Assembly: GCA_029058705.1 (NCBI GenBank)
Contig: JAIDXA010000359.1
Coordinates: 1 to 14,654, forward strand
DNA: 14,654 bases
Source of the DNA: Paramuribaculum sp.
GTDB taxonomy: Bacteria > Bacteroidota > Bacteroidia > Bacteroidales > Muribaculaceae
Reading direction: 5' to 3'
Under the pieces are notes generated by a model. The model saw only the letters and a list, made by a program, of their open reading frames with translations, was not told the DNA's origin and ran no database searches. How positions within the stretch are numbered: position 1 is the stretch's first letter; each line of letters begins with the position of its first letter. Positions 1-7,348 of this stretch are shown piece by piece. The translations under genes and the position numbers were made by a program.

Positions 1-74
1 TTTCTCTTGATCTTTCCTGATCCGGTAAGGGCGAACCTCTTTTTGGCACCGGAATTAGTCTTAATCTTTGGCAT
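1..74 (-). CDS. rpmI: 50S ribosomal protein L35, N-terminal part (cut by window edge)
   Basis: The minus strand from position 74 reads MPKIKTNSGAKKRFALTGSG and then a few more Lys/Arg residues before the window ends. This is the highly conserved N-terminus of ribosomal protein L35, a small basic protein of the large ribosomal subunit. About 24 residues are visible, out of roughly 65 in the family. It follows infC after 51 bases, which is the usual infC-rpmI-rplT order, so rplT is expected just beyond the left edge. The start is the ATG read from 74 to 72. The identification rests on sequence recognition and gene order, which agree. Confidence 0.96.
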   Translation of the reverse strand, partial: MPKIKTNSGAKKRFALTGSGKIKR

Positions 75-87
75 TTTTAAATTGTTG

Positions 88-104
88 TTAATAAGAAGTA
101 TTAA
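88..104 (-). other. Short A/T-only inverted repeat between infC and rpmI
   Basis: The gap between infC and rpmI (75-125) contains the arms TTAATA (88-93) and TATTAA (99-104) around a 5-base loop. The stem would be six A-U pairs, which is weak. It could be a processing or pausing element in the infC-rpmI mRNA, but base composition alone could also produce it. There is no adjacent U-run, so I do not call it a terminator. Confidence 0.25.
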
Positions 105-125
105 TTCGAGTTAGTTCTCTTTGTT

Positions 126-716
126 TCATTTCTTTTTCGGAGAAAGCATGAGAATCATGCGTTTCCCTTCGAGCACGGGCATCTGTTCAACTTTGCCGTA
201 GTCCTCGAGGTCGTTTGCAAAACGCAGCAGCAGGACTTCGCCTTGTTCCTTGAAGAGGATCGAACGGCCACGGAAAAACACGTAGGCTTTGACTTTCGCA
301 CCTTCCTGAAGGAATCCCATGGCGTGTTTGAGCTTGAAGTTGTAGTCGTGGTCGTCGGTCTGCGGTCCGAAACGGATTTCTTTGACCACAACCTTTGTTG
401 CCTTGGCTTTCTGCTCCTTCTGGTGTTTTTTCTGTTGATACAGGAATTTCTGATAGTCGAGGATTTTGCAGACGGGTGGCTCGGCTGTCGGGGAAATCTC
501 AATCAGGTCGAGTTCCAGTTCCTCGGCCAATCTGAGGGCTTCCTGAATGGAATAGATTCCCGGTGTGACATTGTCTCCGACAAGACGCACCTCACGGGCG
601 CGGATATGTTCGTTGGTCACATACTGGTCTTTGGCTGTGGCAGGGCCACGGCGGTTTTGACCGCGATTTGGGTTGGGACGGCGTGGTCCGCCGGGATTGA
701 AGGGCTTTTTTTGCAT
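126..716 (-). CDS. infC: Translation initiation factor IF-3
   Basis: This 196-residue cytoplasmic protein binds the 30S subunit, blocks premature 50S joining and checks the initiator tRNA-start codon pairing. The IF3 N-domain runs from about residue 32 (QYVTNEHIRAREVRLVG) to 95 and the C-domain from about 107 to 194, with the family signature IRFGPQTDDHDYNFK (114-128) and FKEQGEVLLLRF (155-166). The first 30 residues are an extra basic Pro/Gly/Asn/Arg-rich extension; E. coli IF3 is 180 residues. The start is fixed because an in-frame TGA lies immediately before the ATG at 716. It begins 9 bases after the thrS stop, so it is almost certainly cotranscribed with thrS. E. coli uses a rare AUU start for autoregulation, whereas this gene uses ATG. 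Confidence 0.97.
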   Translation of the reverse strand: MQKKPFNPGGPRRPNPNRGQNRRGPATAKDQYVTNEHIRAREVRLVGDNVTPGIYSIQEALRLAEELELDLIEISPTAEPPVCKILDYQKFLYQQKKHQKEQKAKATKVVVKEIRFGPQTDDHDYNFKLKHAMGFLQEGAKVKAYVFFRGRSILFKEQGEVLLLRFANDLEDYGKVEQMPVLEGKRMILMLSPKKK

Positions 717-725
717 TCAGTAAGT

Positions 726-2663
726 TTAGTTATTTGTCAATTCTTCGACTTCGCGAGCCAAATTTTCTGCAAAGTTAGTAATTTTCATCGTACCTTTATC
801 ACCTTCGCCCTGTTTTCTTACAGAAATTTCACCATTATTGGCTTCTTTTTCTCCGACAATGAGCAGATAGGGGATGCGACGAAGTTCATTATCGCGGATT
901 TTTCTTCCGATTTTTTCATTTCGGTCGTCAACAATTGTGCGGACGTCGGCGGCATTGAGCTGACGGGCAACTTCGTGGGCGTAGTCGTTGAATTTTTCCG
1001 ATATCGGGAGAACTACTGCCTGATCGGGAGCGAGCCAGAGAGGGAATCGGCCGGCTGTATGTTCGAGCAGGACTGCGACGAACCGTTCCATTGAGCCGAA
1101 TGGCGCGCGATGGATCATTACCGGACGGTGTTTCTGGTTGTCGGAGCCTGTGTATTCGAGCTGGAAGCGTTCAGGAAGATTGTAGTCGACCTGAATTGTG
1201 CCGAGCTGCCAGCGACGTCCGAGGGCGTCTTTGACCATGAAGTCGAGCTTGGGTCCGTAGAAGGCTGCTTCGCCAAGTTCGGTGCGGGCATTGAGGCCTT
1301 TTTCTTTGCAGGCTTCTATGATTGCCTGTTCGGCCAGATGCCAGTTTTCGTCAGATCCGATGTATTTTTCCTTGTTGTTGGGGTCGCGGAGCGAGATCTG
1401 GGCTTCGAAATTGTCAAATTTGAGGGCTTTGAAGATGTAGAGGATGATGTCCATGACTTTCAGGAACTCATCCTTGATCTGGTCGGGAGCGCAATAGATG
1501 TGGGCGTCGTCCTGAGTGAAGCCGCGGACGCGGGTCAGTCCGTGAAGCTCGCCGCTCTGTTCATAGCGGTAAACGGTGCCGAATTCTGCCAGTCGGAGAG
1601 GCAACTCGCGGTAGCTGCGCGGCAGAGCGCGGAATATCTCGCAGTGGTGGGGGCAGTTCATTGGCTTGAGGAGGTATTCCTCACCTTCCTCGGGAGTGTG
1701 TATCGGCTGGAAAGAGTCTTTTCCGTATTTGGCATAGTGACCGGAGGTTACATACAGCATCTTGTTGCCGATGTGGGGAGTGATTACCTGCTGGTAGCCG
1801 TATTGTTTCTGGATCTTGCGGAGGAACTGTTCCAGGCGGTCACGCAGAGCTGCGCCTTTTGGAAGCCATAGCGGCAGGCCTGCTCCGACGTTCTGTGAGA
1901 AAGCGAAGAGTTCCATCTCTTTTCCGAGTTTGCGGTGGTCGCGTTTTTTCGCTTCCTCGAGCAGCTGGAGATATTCATCAAGCATCTTCTGTTTTGGGAA
2001 GGAGATGCCGTAGACACGCACAAGCTGGTTGCGTTTTTCGTCACCACGCCAGTATGCTCCTGCGAGCGACATGATCTTGACGGCTTTGATCGGGGCTGTT
2101 GTCGGAATGTGAGGGCCACGGCAAAGGTCGGTGAAGCTTCCTTGGGTGTAGGTGGTGATATGACCGTCTTCAAGTTCGCTGATCAGCTCGCACTTGTAGT
2201 CTTCGTTGCGGTCGCCGAACATTTTCAGCGCGTCGGCTTTAGAAATGTCCTTGCGGACAATTTCCTGTTTCTGACGGGCCAGTTCGAGCATTTTTTTCTC
2301 GATTTTGGCGAAATCAGCTGCTGTGATCACGTGTTCTCCGGGATCGATATCATAGTAGAACCCGTTTTCGATAGCGGGACCGATGCCGAATCGGACTCCA
2401 GGATAGAGTTCCTGCAGCGCTTCGGCAAGAAGATGGGCTGAGCTGTGCCAGAATGCGTGTTTGCCTTCCGGATCATCCCATTTGAAAAGTTTGATGCTTG
2501 AGTCGGCTTCGATTGGCCGTGTCAGATCCCATTCCATGTCATTGACTGAGGCGGCAAGGACATCCTGTGCAAGACGGGAGCTGATGCTTCCGGCAATCTG
2601 AAGAGGAGTTACCCCTTTTTCGAATTGCTTGACCGAATTGTCGGGAAATGTAATGTTTATCAT
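726..2663 (-). CDS. thrS: Threonyl-tRNA synthetase
   Basis: This 645-residue class II synthetase charges tRNA-Thr; E. coli ThrRS is 642. Visible parts are the TGS domain (1-62), the editing domain with HSSAH (73-77) and CRGPH (181-185), the catalytic core with motif 2 (around 365-380), and a C-terminal anticodon-binding domain (about 545-645). The three expected zinc ligands are present: Cys337 in MNCPHH, His388 in DDAHIY and His518 in MIHRA. The frame is open 22 codons further upstream, but that stretch overlaps the promoter -7 element. The family N-terminus (MINITFPDNS) begins at the ATG at 2663, so I use that start. It leads a unit continuing into infC and rpmI. The leader hairpin at 2692-2720 may play a part in its control. 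Confidence 0.97.
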   Translation of the reverse strand: MINITFPDNSVKQFEKGVTPLQIAGSISSRLAQDVLAASVNDMEWDLTRPIEADSSIKLFKWDDPEGKHAFWHSSAHLLAEALQELYPGVRFGIGPAIENGFYYDIDPGEHVITAADFAKIEKKMLELARQKQEIVRKDISKADALKMFGDRNEDYKCELISELEDGHITTYTQGSFTDLCRGPHIPTTAPIKAVKIMSLAGAYWRGDEKRNQLVRVYGISFPKQKMLDEYLQLLEEAKKRDHRKLGKEMELFAFSQNVGAGLPLWLPKGAALRDRLEQFLRKIQKQYGYQQVITPHIGNKMLYVTSGHYAKYGKDSFQPIHTPEEGEEYLLKPMNCPHHCEIFRALPRSYRELPLRLAEFGTVYRYEQSGELHGLTRVRGFTQDDAHIYCAPDQIKDEFLKVMDIILYIFKALKFDNFEAQISLRDPNNKEKYIGSDENWHLAEQAIIEACKEKGLNARTELGEAAFYGPKLDFMVKDALGRRWQLGTIQVDYNLPERFQLEYTGSDNQKHRPVMIHRAPFGSMERFVAVLLEHTAGRFPLWLAPDQAVVLPISEKFNDYAHEVARQLNAADVRTIVDDRNEKIGRKIRDNELRRIPYLLIVGEKEANNGEISVRKQGEGDKGTMKITNFAENLAREVEELTNN

Positions 2664-2691
2664 TGATTTGCAATAATTTAACGCGGTTAAG

Positions 2692-2720
2692 GTTTCGCCG
2701 GACAGTACGGTCGGCGAAAC
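2692..2720 (-). promoter_or_regulatory. Hairpin in the thrS 5' leader
   Basis: A perfect 9-bp inverted repeat: the RNA (minus strand) reads GUUUCGCCG, an 11-base loop ACCGUACUGUC, then CGGCGAAAC. It sits almost exactly at the transcription start predicted from the promoter at 2727-2757, so it would form the 5' end of the thrS mRNA. A second, weaker dyad (TTAAC/GTTAA around 3 bases, 2678-2690) follows, 14 bases before the ATG. There is no U-run after either, so they do not look like terminators. E. coli ThrRS binds a tRNA-Thr anticodon-arm mimic in its own leader. The loop here contains CGU and UGU, two threonine anticodons, but an equivalent role is only inference. Confidence 0.55.
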
Positions 2721-2726
2721 TGAATG

Positions 2727-2757
2727 CAAATTTACGTTATTTATTTGTTATTTCAAT
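2727..2757 (-). promoter_or_regulatory. Bacteroidetes-type promoter for thrS-infC-rpmI
   Basis: On the minus strand the -7 element is TAAATTTG (2734-2727), an exact match to TAnnTTTG. It is preceded after exactly 19 bases by ATTG (2757-2754), close to the -33 consensus TTTG. Transcription should begin near 2720, giving a leader of about 57 bases before the thrS ATG at 2663. It lies in the A/T-rich gap downstream of the CCA-adding enzyme gene and rules out the longer thrS reading frame starting at 2729. Confidence 0.75.
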
Positions 2758-2834
2758 GCTTAGGGATTCGTTTTTTTGGATGAAGCAGGTCAAAATGGGA
2801 TAAAATGGTGTTTGCCACAGATTGGTGCTGTAGG

Positions 2835-4259
2835 TTACCTGACCGGTTTCAACCCCATTTGTTTCCCGATGTGCAGCATGAGTTCATAGGCAGCGTCATG
2901 ACAATTCGGTATAGTGCCGTCTATCACAGCTTCCTTTATGGCCGCTTTGATCTCTCCTACCTGACGTGATGGCGGAAGCCCGAACACTTCCATTATCTCT
3001 TCGCCGAGAACGGGCGGTTGGAAGTTGCGCAGGCTGTCGCGTGCCTCGACATCGGCCATTTTCTTAAGCACCATGTCGAAATTGGCCAGATGGGTTCTTA
3101 CCTTTTCCGGATTTCGGGATGTTATGTCTGCGCGGCAGAGGATCATAAGGTCGTCGAGGTCGTCGGAGGCATCGGTGAGCAGACGCCGGATGGCAGAGTC
3201 TGTGACGCAGTCTTCGACAAGGGCTATAGGACGCATGTGAAGTTCAACTATTTTCTGAGTGTAGCGCATCGGCTCTCCAAGCGGAAGTTTCATGCGCCGG
3301 AAAATCTGCTTGACCATCTTGGCTCCGATGAAGTTATGGTTGTGGAATGTCCACCCGGTCCCGTCGATCCAGCGTTTGGTCACCGGTTTGGCAATGTCGT
3401 GGAGCAGGGCGCTCCAACGGAGCCAGATGTTGTCGCTTGCCGCAGCCACCCTGTCGAGGACGAGCATAGTGTGTTCGAAATTGTCCTTATGTCCGCGGCC
3501 GTGGATGACTTCGACTCCTCTCATTGCGTCCAGTTCCGGAAGTATGTGTTTGAGCAGACCGGTCGAAGCAAGCAGTTTCCATCCGATCGACGGCGTGGCG
3601 GATGACATGATTTTGTTGAGTTCGGTCGAGATCCGTTCTGTCGTGATGATTTTTATGCGTTCTGCGTTGCGGGTTATCGCCTTGAGGGTTTCAGGGAGAA
3701 TCGTGAATTCGAGCTGGGTGGCGAACCGTATGGCACGCATCATTCTAAGCGGGTCGTCGCTGAATGTTATATCGGGATCGAGCGGAGTCCGGATGATTTT
3801 TTTTTCAAGGTCTTCCAGACCGCCGAACATGTCGACGATCTGACCGAAGCCGTTTCCGCTGACGTTTATTGCCATTGCGTTGATGGTGAAATCGCGTCGC
3901 GAGATGTCATCGTGGAGTGTTCCGGTCTCGACAATAGGATTGCGGGAGTCGCGGTTATATGATTCCCGTCTGGCTGCTACAAATTCAAGTTCAAATCCAT
4001 GAGAAAAAACCTGGGCTGTTCCATAGGTCTTGAATATGTTCACATTCGAGTTTTTTCCGGATAACGAGGCTACTTTTCTCGCTACAGAGATTCCGCTCCC
4101 TTCTCCAACGCAGACGAAGTCGATGTCTTTCGACGGCCGGTCGAGAAAAAGATCGCGGACATAGCCGCCGACAACATAGCAGGAAACCTGCAATGCGTCC
4201 GCAGCCTGTTTTACGGTTGTGAATGGTTCTCGGTTGATTCGGGTGAGTATATCGCTCAT
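2835..4259 (-). CDS. cca: CCA-adding enzyme / poly(A) polymerase-type nucleotidyltransferase with HD domain
   Basis: This 474-residue class II tRNA nucleotidyltransferase adds or repairs the 3'-CCA end of tRNAs. The nucleotidyltransferase head has GGYVRD (31-36), the metal-binding pair Asp45/Asp47 in SKDIDFV, and RRDFTINAM (121-129). The RNA- and nucleotide-selection region includes DDPLRMMRAIRFA (168-180). An HD phosphohydrolase domain follows, with His263 and the HD pair 287-288 in LLHDIAKP, as in CCA enzymes that also trim 2',3'-cyclic phosphates. The ATG overlaps the stop of the upstream M24 gene by one base (TGATG), suggesting coupled translation. Poly(A) polymerase is the main alternative within the same superfamily. 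No terminator is visible in the gap before thrS. Confidence 0.9.
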   Translation of the reverse strand: MSDILTRINREPFTTVKQAADALQVSCYVVGGYVRDLFLDRPSKDIDFVCVGEGSGISVARKVASLSGKNSNVNIFKTYGTAQVFSHGFELEFVAARRESYNRDSRNPIVETGTLHDDISRRDFTINAMAINVSGNGFGQIVDMFGGLEDLEKKIIRTPLDPDITFSDDPLRMMRAIRFATQLEFTILPETLKAITRNAERIKIITTERISTELNKIMSSATPSIGWKLLASTGLLKHILPELDAMRGVEVIHGRGHKDNFEHTMLVLDRVAAASDNIWLRWSALLHDIAKPVTKRWIDGTGWTFHNHNFIGAKMVKQIFRRMKLPLGEPMRYTQKIVELHMRPIALVEDCVTDSAIRRLLTDASDDLDDLMILCRADITSRNPEKVRTHLANFDMVLKKMADVEARDSLRNFQPPVLGEEIMEVFGLPPSRQVGEIKAAIKEAVIDGTIPNCHDAAYELMLHIGKQMGLKPVR

Positions 4260-5428
4260 CAGATCAGGTTTTCAAGATTTTCGGGTGCGAAGGTCAGTTT
4301 CCTGAGTCCGTCAGCAGTGACGACGTATGTATTTTCAATTCCGACCGCACCTGTTTTGGGGATGACGAATTTGGGTTCGAGTGCTATGACGTTGTTTTCA
4401 GCGAGAATGTCGCGGCTTCGTGGCGCAATGACCGGTAGTTCGTTTATCTCGATCCCGACTCCGTGGCCTATGAATCCGGCTTTCTGACAGTGGCCCATGA
4501 AATATTCGTGAAGACCGGCTTCGCGGGCCATGTTTTCTGCAATTGAATAGAGGTCGCTGGCTTTGACTCCGCTTTTGCCTTCAGATTCCAGCCGTCTGCA
4601 AATTTCGATTGAGCAGCGGTGGGCTTTTTCGGCAAGGGGGCTGATCTGTCCGACGCGGAAGGTGCGCGTCATGTCGGTCATATAGCCGGTGAAATTGCCA
4701 TTGATGTCGGCCATTACGGTTTCGCCATGCCGGATAATCGACCCGTTGCATCCTACAGGAAGTGACGGGTCAAGACCTTCCCCTCCCATGGCGAAGTCAT
4801 AGGGCGTCGGATTGTCGGCGTTGTCGCCTGACAGAAGGTTTGCCATATAGAGTTCCATAGAGTTGCCTGCAATGCGGAATTGGCCGAGGCATCCTTCGAG
4901 CCGGCTTGCCTTTTCGATCTCGATCTGGAGTTCGATATCGGTCATGCCTTCATGAAACAGTGAGGGGATAAGTGAGTAGACATGGGTTTGTTTGATTCCG
5001 GATGTCTCGATTTTCTTAATCTCTTCTGTTGTTTTCACAGCTCTTGCCTGGCGCATGACTGCTGAGGCGTTGCCGATTTCAACTCCTGTGAAAACCGCGC
5101 TCAGGCGTAGGACGAGAGAATAAGGAAGTGTGTCGGTCTCGAGACCTATGGTCGATGGTGCGACAGATCCGATGGATTCGGATATCTGCTCCGGCTTGCG
5201 GATGGGAATGACGTTTTCTCCTTCAGTTTTGACCGGGCGGCGCACGAAACACCGTGTTTCACCGATTGCGGGAATATATATGTAGCCGGCAAACACACGT
5301 CCTGTCAGATAGTAGAGGTTGGCATTGTCTGCGATCAGCACGGCCTCAAGATTCTGAGCGGCCATTGCGCTGCGGACTTTTTCAATGCGCAAGGCCGCTT
5401 CGTTGTGAGGAAGAAGGTTAAGTTGCAT
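4259..5428 (-). CDS. M24-family metallopeptidase (Xaa-Pro aminopeptidase-like)
   Basis: This 389-residue cytoplasmic protein has the two-domain creatinase/prolidase layout. The N-terminal domain covers about residues 12-130, and the pita-bread catalytic domain about 140-380. All five metal ligands of M24 peptidases are present: Asp241 (ADINGNF), Asp252 (GYMTDMTRTF), His322 (GHGVGIEINELP), Glu351 (LEPKF) and Glu365 (GIENTYVV). The family removes N-terminal residues preceding proline or cleaves Xaa-Pro dipeptides. The exact substrate cannot be read from the sequence, so I give no symbol. No signal peptide is seen. It lies 32 bases after gldH and overlaps cca by one base, so it appears to be part of the same long unit. 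A dipeptidase (PepQ-like) role is possible. Confidence 0.88.
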   Translation of the reverse strand: MQLNLLPHNEAALRIEKVRSAMAAQNLEAVLIADNANLYYLTGRVFAGYIYIPAIGETRCFVRRPVKTEGENVIPIRKPEQISESIGSVAPSTIGLETDTLPYSLVLRLSAVFTGVEIGNASAVMRQARAVKTTEEIKKIETSGIKQTHVYSLIPSLFHEGMTDIELQIEIEKASRLEGCLGQFRIAGNSMELYMANLLSGDNADNPTPYDFAMGGEGLDPSLPVGCNGSIIRHGETVMADINGNFTGYMTDMTRTFRVGQISPLAEKAHRCSIEICRRLESEGKSGVKASDLYSIAENMAREAGLHEYFMGHCQKAGFIGHGVGIEINELPVIAPRSRDILAENNVIALEPKFVIPKTGAVGIENTYVVTADGLRKLTFAPENLENLI

Positions 5429-5460
5429 AAACGAGTTGGTTTAGAACATCTGTTGTTGTG

Positions 5461-5937
5461 TTATGGCTTGTCTATGATGATGCCGATCTGGCGTATTCCG
5501 CGGAGGGTGTCGAGTCTCATGACGTGGCGGATCGTTATTGTCGCGCTGTCGGGAATGCGGGCAGACGTATTGACAACGGTCTCAGCCTGATAAGTCGGGC
5601 CGAGTCCGCTTCCTGACCACGCGCCGTATATGTCGGCCAGTTCCATGTCAACCGTGTCGCGCATGAGTCTTGTTCCGTTACGGTATGTGATCTCCATTAT
5701 AAGATTGCGATAGTCGTAGTCGTTGTCATGGCGAACGCCGATTTTCAACCGTTGCGGGGTGTCGGTCGTGTCAAGTCCGGCCGCGTTGATGACAATGGAA
5801 TCATTGTAGGCCCATCCTTTGTCAGGAATGGCCGTGAACTTGCCGAAGCGTTCGTGCTTGTCAGAGCATGCTGCGATTGCGCAGGCGGCGGACATGGATA
5901 GAACTATGGATCTGATGATCCGTTTTCTATTGGTCAT
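5461..5937 (-). CDS. gldH: GldH-family lipoprotein
   Basis: This 158-residue predicted lipoprotein has a basic N-terminus (MTNRKR), a hydrophobic stretch (about 8-22) and the lipobox IAAC with Cys24 as the lipidated residue, followed by SDKHER. The body is a beta-rich domain with the GWAYNDS-like start and acidic/Tyr-rich centre typical of the gliding-motility lipoprotein GldH. GldH is needed for gliding in Flavobacterium johnsoniae but also occurs in non-gliding Bacteroidales, where its role is unclear. The ATG at 5937 overlaps the end of ricT by 11 bases. The frame is open further upstream, but that part lies inside ricT and gives a Ser/Lys/Asn-rich artefact, so the signal-peptide start is preferred. 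The family call is by recognition and is less certain than the lipoprotein call. Confidence 0.8.
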   Translation of the reverse strand: MTNRKRIIRSIVLSMSAACAIAACSDKHERFGKFTAIPDKGWAYNDSIVINAAGLDTTDTPQRLKIGVRHDNDYDYRNLIMEITYRNGTRLMRDTVDMELADIYGAWSGSGLGPTYQAETVVNTSARIPDSATITIRHVMRLDTLRGIRQIGIIIDKP

Positions 5938-7339
5938 TTTTTTGCTTCTGGGATTGCTGCCGCCGTTCTTCGCGACGCTGGTTGCCGTTTGCATTATGTT
6001 CGCCTGACTGCTCAGCGGAGTTCCCGTTTTCGGGTTTGCGCTGACGGTCGTTGCTGTTTTTTTGATTCCGGCGCTCCTGTTTTGGCTTCTGGCTTTTCGC
6101 TCCGGAGCGGTTTTCGTCTGATTTCTGGCGTTGCCTGTTCTGCTGTTGGGGCTGTTGTGCGGTTTCGCCGTTTTCTTTGGGCTGCTTTGACTTGGATTTT
6201 CGCTTTTTCTTCTTTTTTGCGTTGTCGAAGCGTGCAATGCTGTCCTGACCCAAGAGGTCGGCATATGGTTTTTTCTCAGTGGCGTTTGCCTCAGATTCTG
6301 AAAGAAGCGTCAGCGGCTTTTCGCCGGCTTTGTTCATTGCGATTACTTCGAAGGCGCGGTCGGCGGTCAGGGTTACGAGATTGGCCGGAATCGATTTGTC
6401 GGTCGAATATGTGATGGTCCGGTTGAACACGTCGTATTTGAAATGATAGTATGTGTTGTCGGCCGTTTCGAGCCGGACATCTTTCGGCGGAAGGTGTTTG
6501 AGGCTTTCAACATATGTGTCGACTTCGAAGTTCAGACAGCATTTAAGCTTCGCGCATTGTCCGGCGAGTTTCTGCGGATTGAGCGAAATGTCCTGAAAGC
6601 GGGCTGCGGCAGTTCCGACACTGACGAAGTTGGTCATCCATGACGCGCAGCAAAGCGGTCGGCCACATGGGCCGATACCGCCAATGCGGCCGGCTTCCTG
6701 TCGCGCTCCGATCTGCTTCATCTCGACCCGGACCTTGAATGTTTCGGCGAGCACTTTGATGAGCTGACGGAAGTCGACGCGCTCGTCAGCAATATAATAG
6801 AAGATTGCCTTGTTGCCGTCGCCCTGATATTCGACATCGCCGATTTTCATGTTGAGCTTCAGATCGGCGGCAATCTTGCGCGAGCGTATCATGGTGTCGT
6901 TTTCCTTTGCCTTGGCTTCTTCGAATCGTTCGAGATCGGCCGGACGGGCTTTGCGCAGCACTCGTCGCACCTCGGCGTTGGCTTTGACGTTGGCACGTTT
7001 CATCTGCCGTCTCACCAACGGTCCGGTGAGCGTTACCTGCCCGATGTCGTGACCCGGCGACGCTTCGACTGCAACAGTGTCGCCGATTTCCAACGGAATG
7101 CGAAGGGAGTTGAGGAAAAATCCTTTGCGGGTGTTTTTGAACTGAACCTCAACCATGTCGCAGTTGTCGGCCGCCCCTGGAATATCTGACATCCAGTCGT
7201 GGCATGAGAGCTTTCCGCGCGGAGGATCGTGATGCTCGCAACGGCGGCATCGGCTCAGGCGAAGTTCGTCGCCGCTGCCAAGTTGCGAGGAGTCTGCGTC
7301 GTTTCCTTCCTGTGGGATAATAGGTTTTTCCGAATCCAT
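5927..7339 (-). CDS. ricT: PSP1-domain protein, RicT/YaaT homologue
   Basis: This 470-residue cytoplasmic protein has a PSP1/RicT core at about residues 62-335, with VEVQFKNTRKGFF (63-75), SPGHDIG (94-100) and the strongly conserved FYYIADERVDFRQLIKVLAE (180-199). Conserved cysteines lie in GPCGRPLCC (Cys225, 230, 231) and CAKLKCC (Cys262, 267, 268); in Bacillus subtilis, RicT cysteines take part in the [4Fe-4S]-containing RicA-RicF-RicT complex that works with RNase Y. Four further cysteines (31, 34, 46, 60) sit in the N-terminal extension. Residues from about 372 onward form a low-complexity Lys/Gln/Asn/Arg/Glu tail, probably disordered and perhaps RNA-binding. B. subtilis RicT is only about 275 residues. 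The gene begins 9 bases after rny stops, and gldH starts inside its 3' end. Confidence 0.9.
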   Translation of the reverse strand: MDSEKPIIPQEGNDADSSQLGSGDELRLSRCRRCEHHDPPRGKLSCHDWMSDIPGAADNCDMVEVQFKNTRKGFFLNSLRIPLEIGDTVAVEASPGHDIGQVTLTGPLVRRQMKRANVKANAEVRRVLRKARPADLERFEEAKAKENDTMIRSRKIAADLKLNMKIGDVEYQGDGNKAIFYYIADERVDFRQLIKVLAETFKVRVEMKQIGARQEAGRIGGIGPCGRPLCCASWMTNFVSVGTAAARFQDISLNPQKLAGQCAKLKCCLNFEVDTYVESLKHLPPKDVRLETADNTYYHFKYDVFNRTITYSTDKSIPANLVTLTADRAFEVIAMNKAGEKPLTLLSESEANATEKKPYADLLGQDSIARFDNAKKKKKRKSKSKQPKENGETAQQPQQQNRQRQKSDENRSGAKSQKPKQERRNQKNSNDRQRKPENGNSAEQSGEHNANGNQRREERRQQSQKQKNDQ

Positions 7340-7348
7340 AGGCGCACG

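Noticed and set aside
243..1094. Long plus-strand open frame opposite infC and thrS, and similar plus-strand frames opposite rny, cca, ricT and the biotin genes
   Set aside because: Each lies opposite a well-identified gene. Their Phe/Val/Cys-rich or Arg/Ser-rich composition reflects the complement of coding sequence.
2664..2729. Longer thrS start (22 extra codons)
   Set aside because: The stretch overlaps the -7 element and leader hairpin, and the family N-terminus starts at 2663.
2758..2834. Terminator after the CCA-adding enzyme gene
   Set aside because: The gap has no hairpin followed by a U-run on the minus strand, so transcription may end by another mechanism or continue into thrS.
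5938..6264. Upstream extension of the gldH frame
   Set aside because: It lies inside ricT, reads as Ser/Lys/Asn-rich noise opposite the low-complexity tail, and would bury the lipoprotein signal peptide in the middle of the protein.
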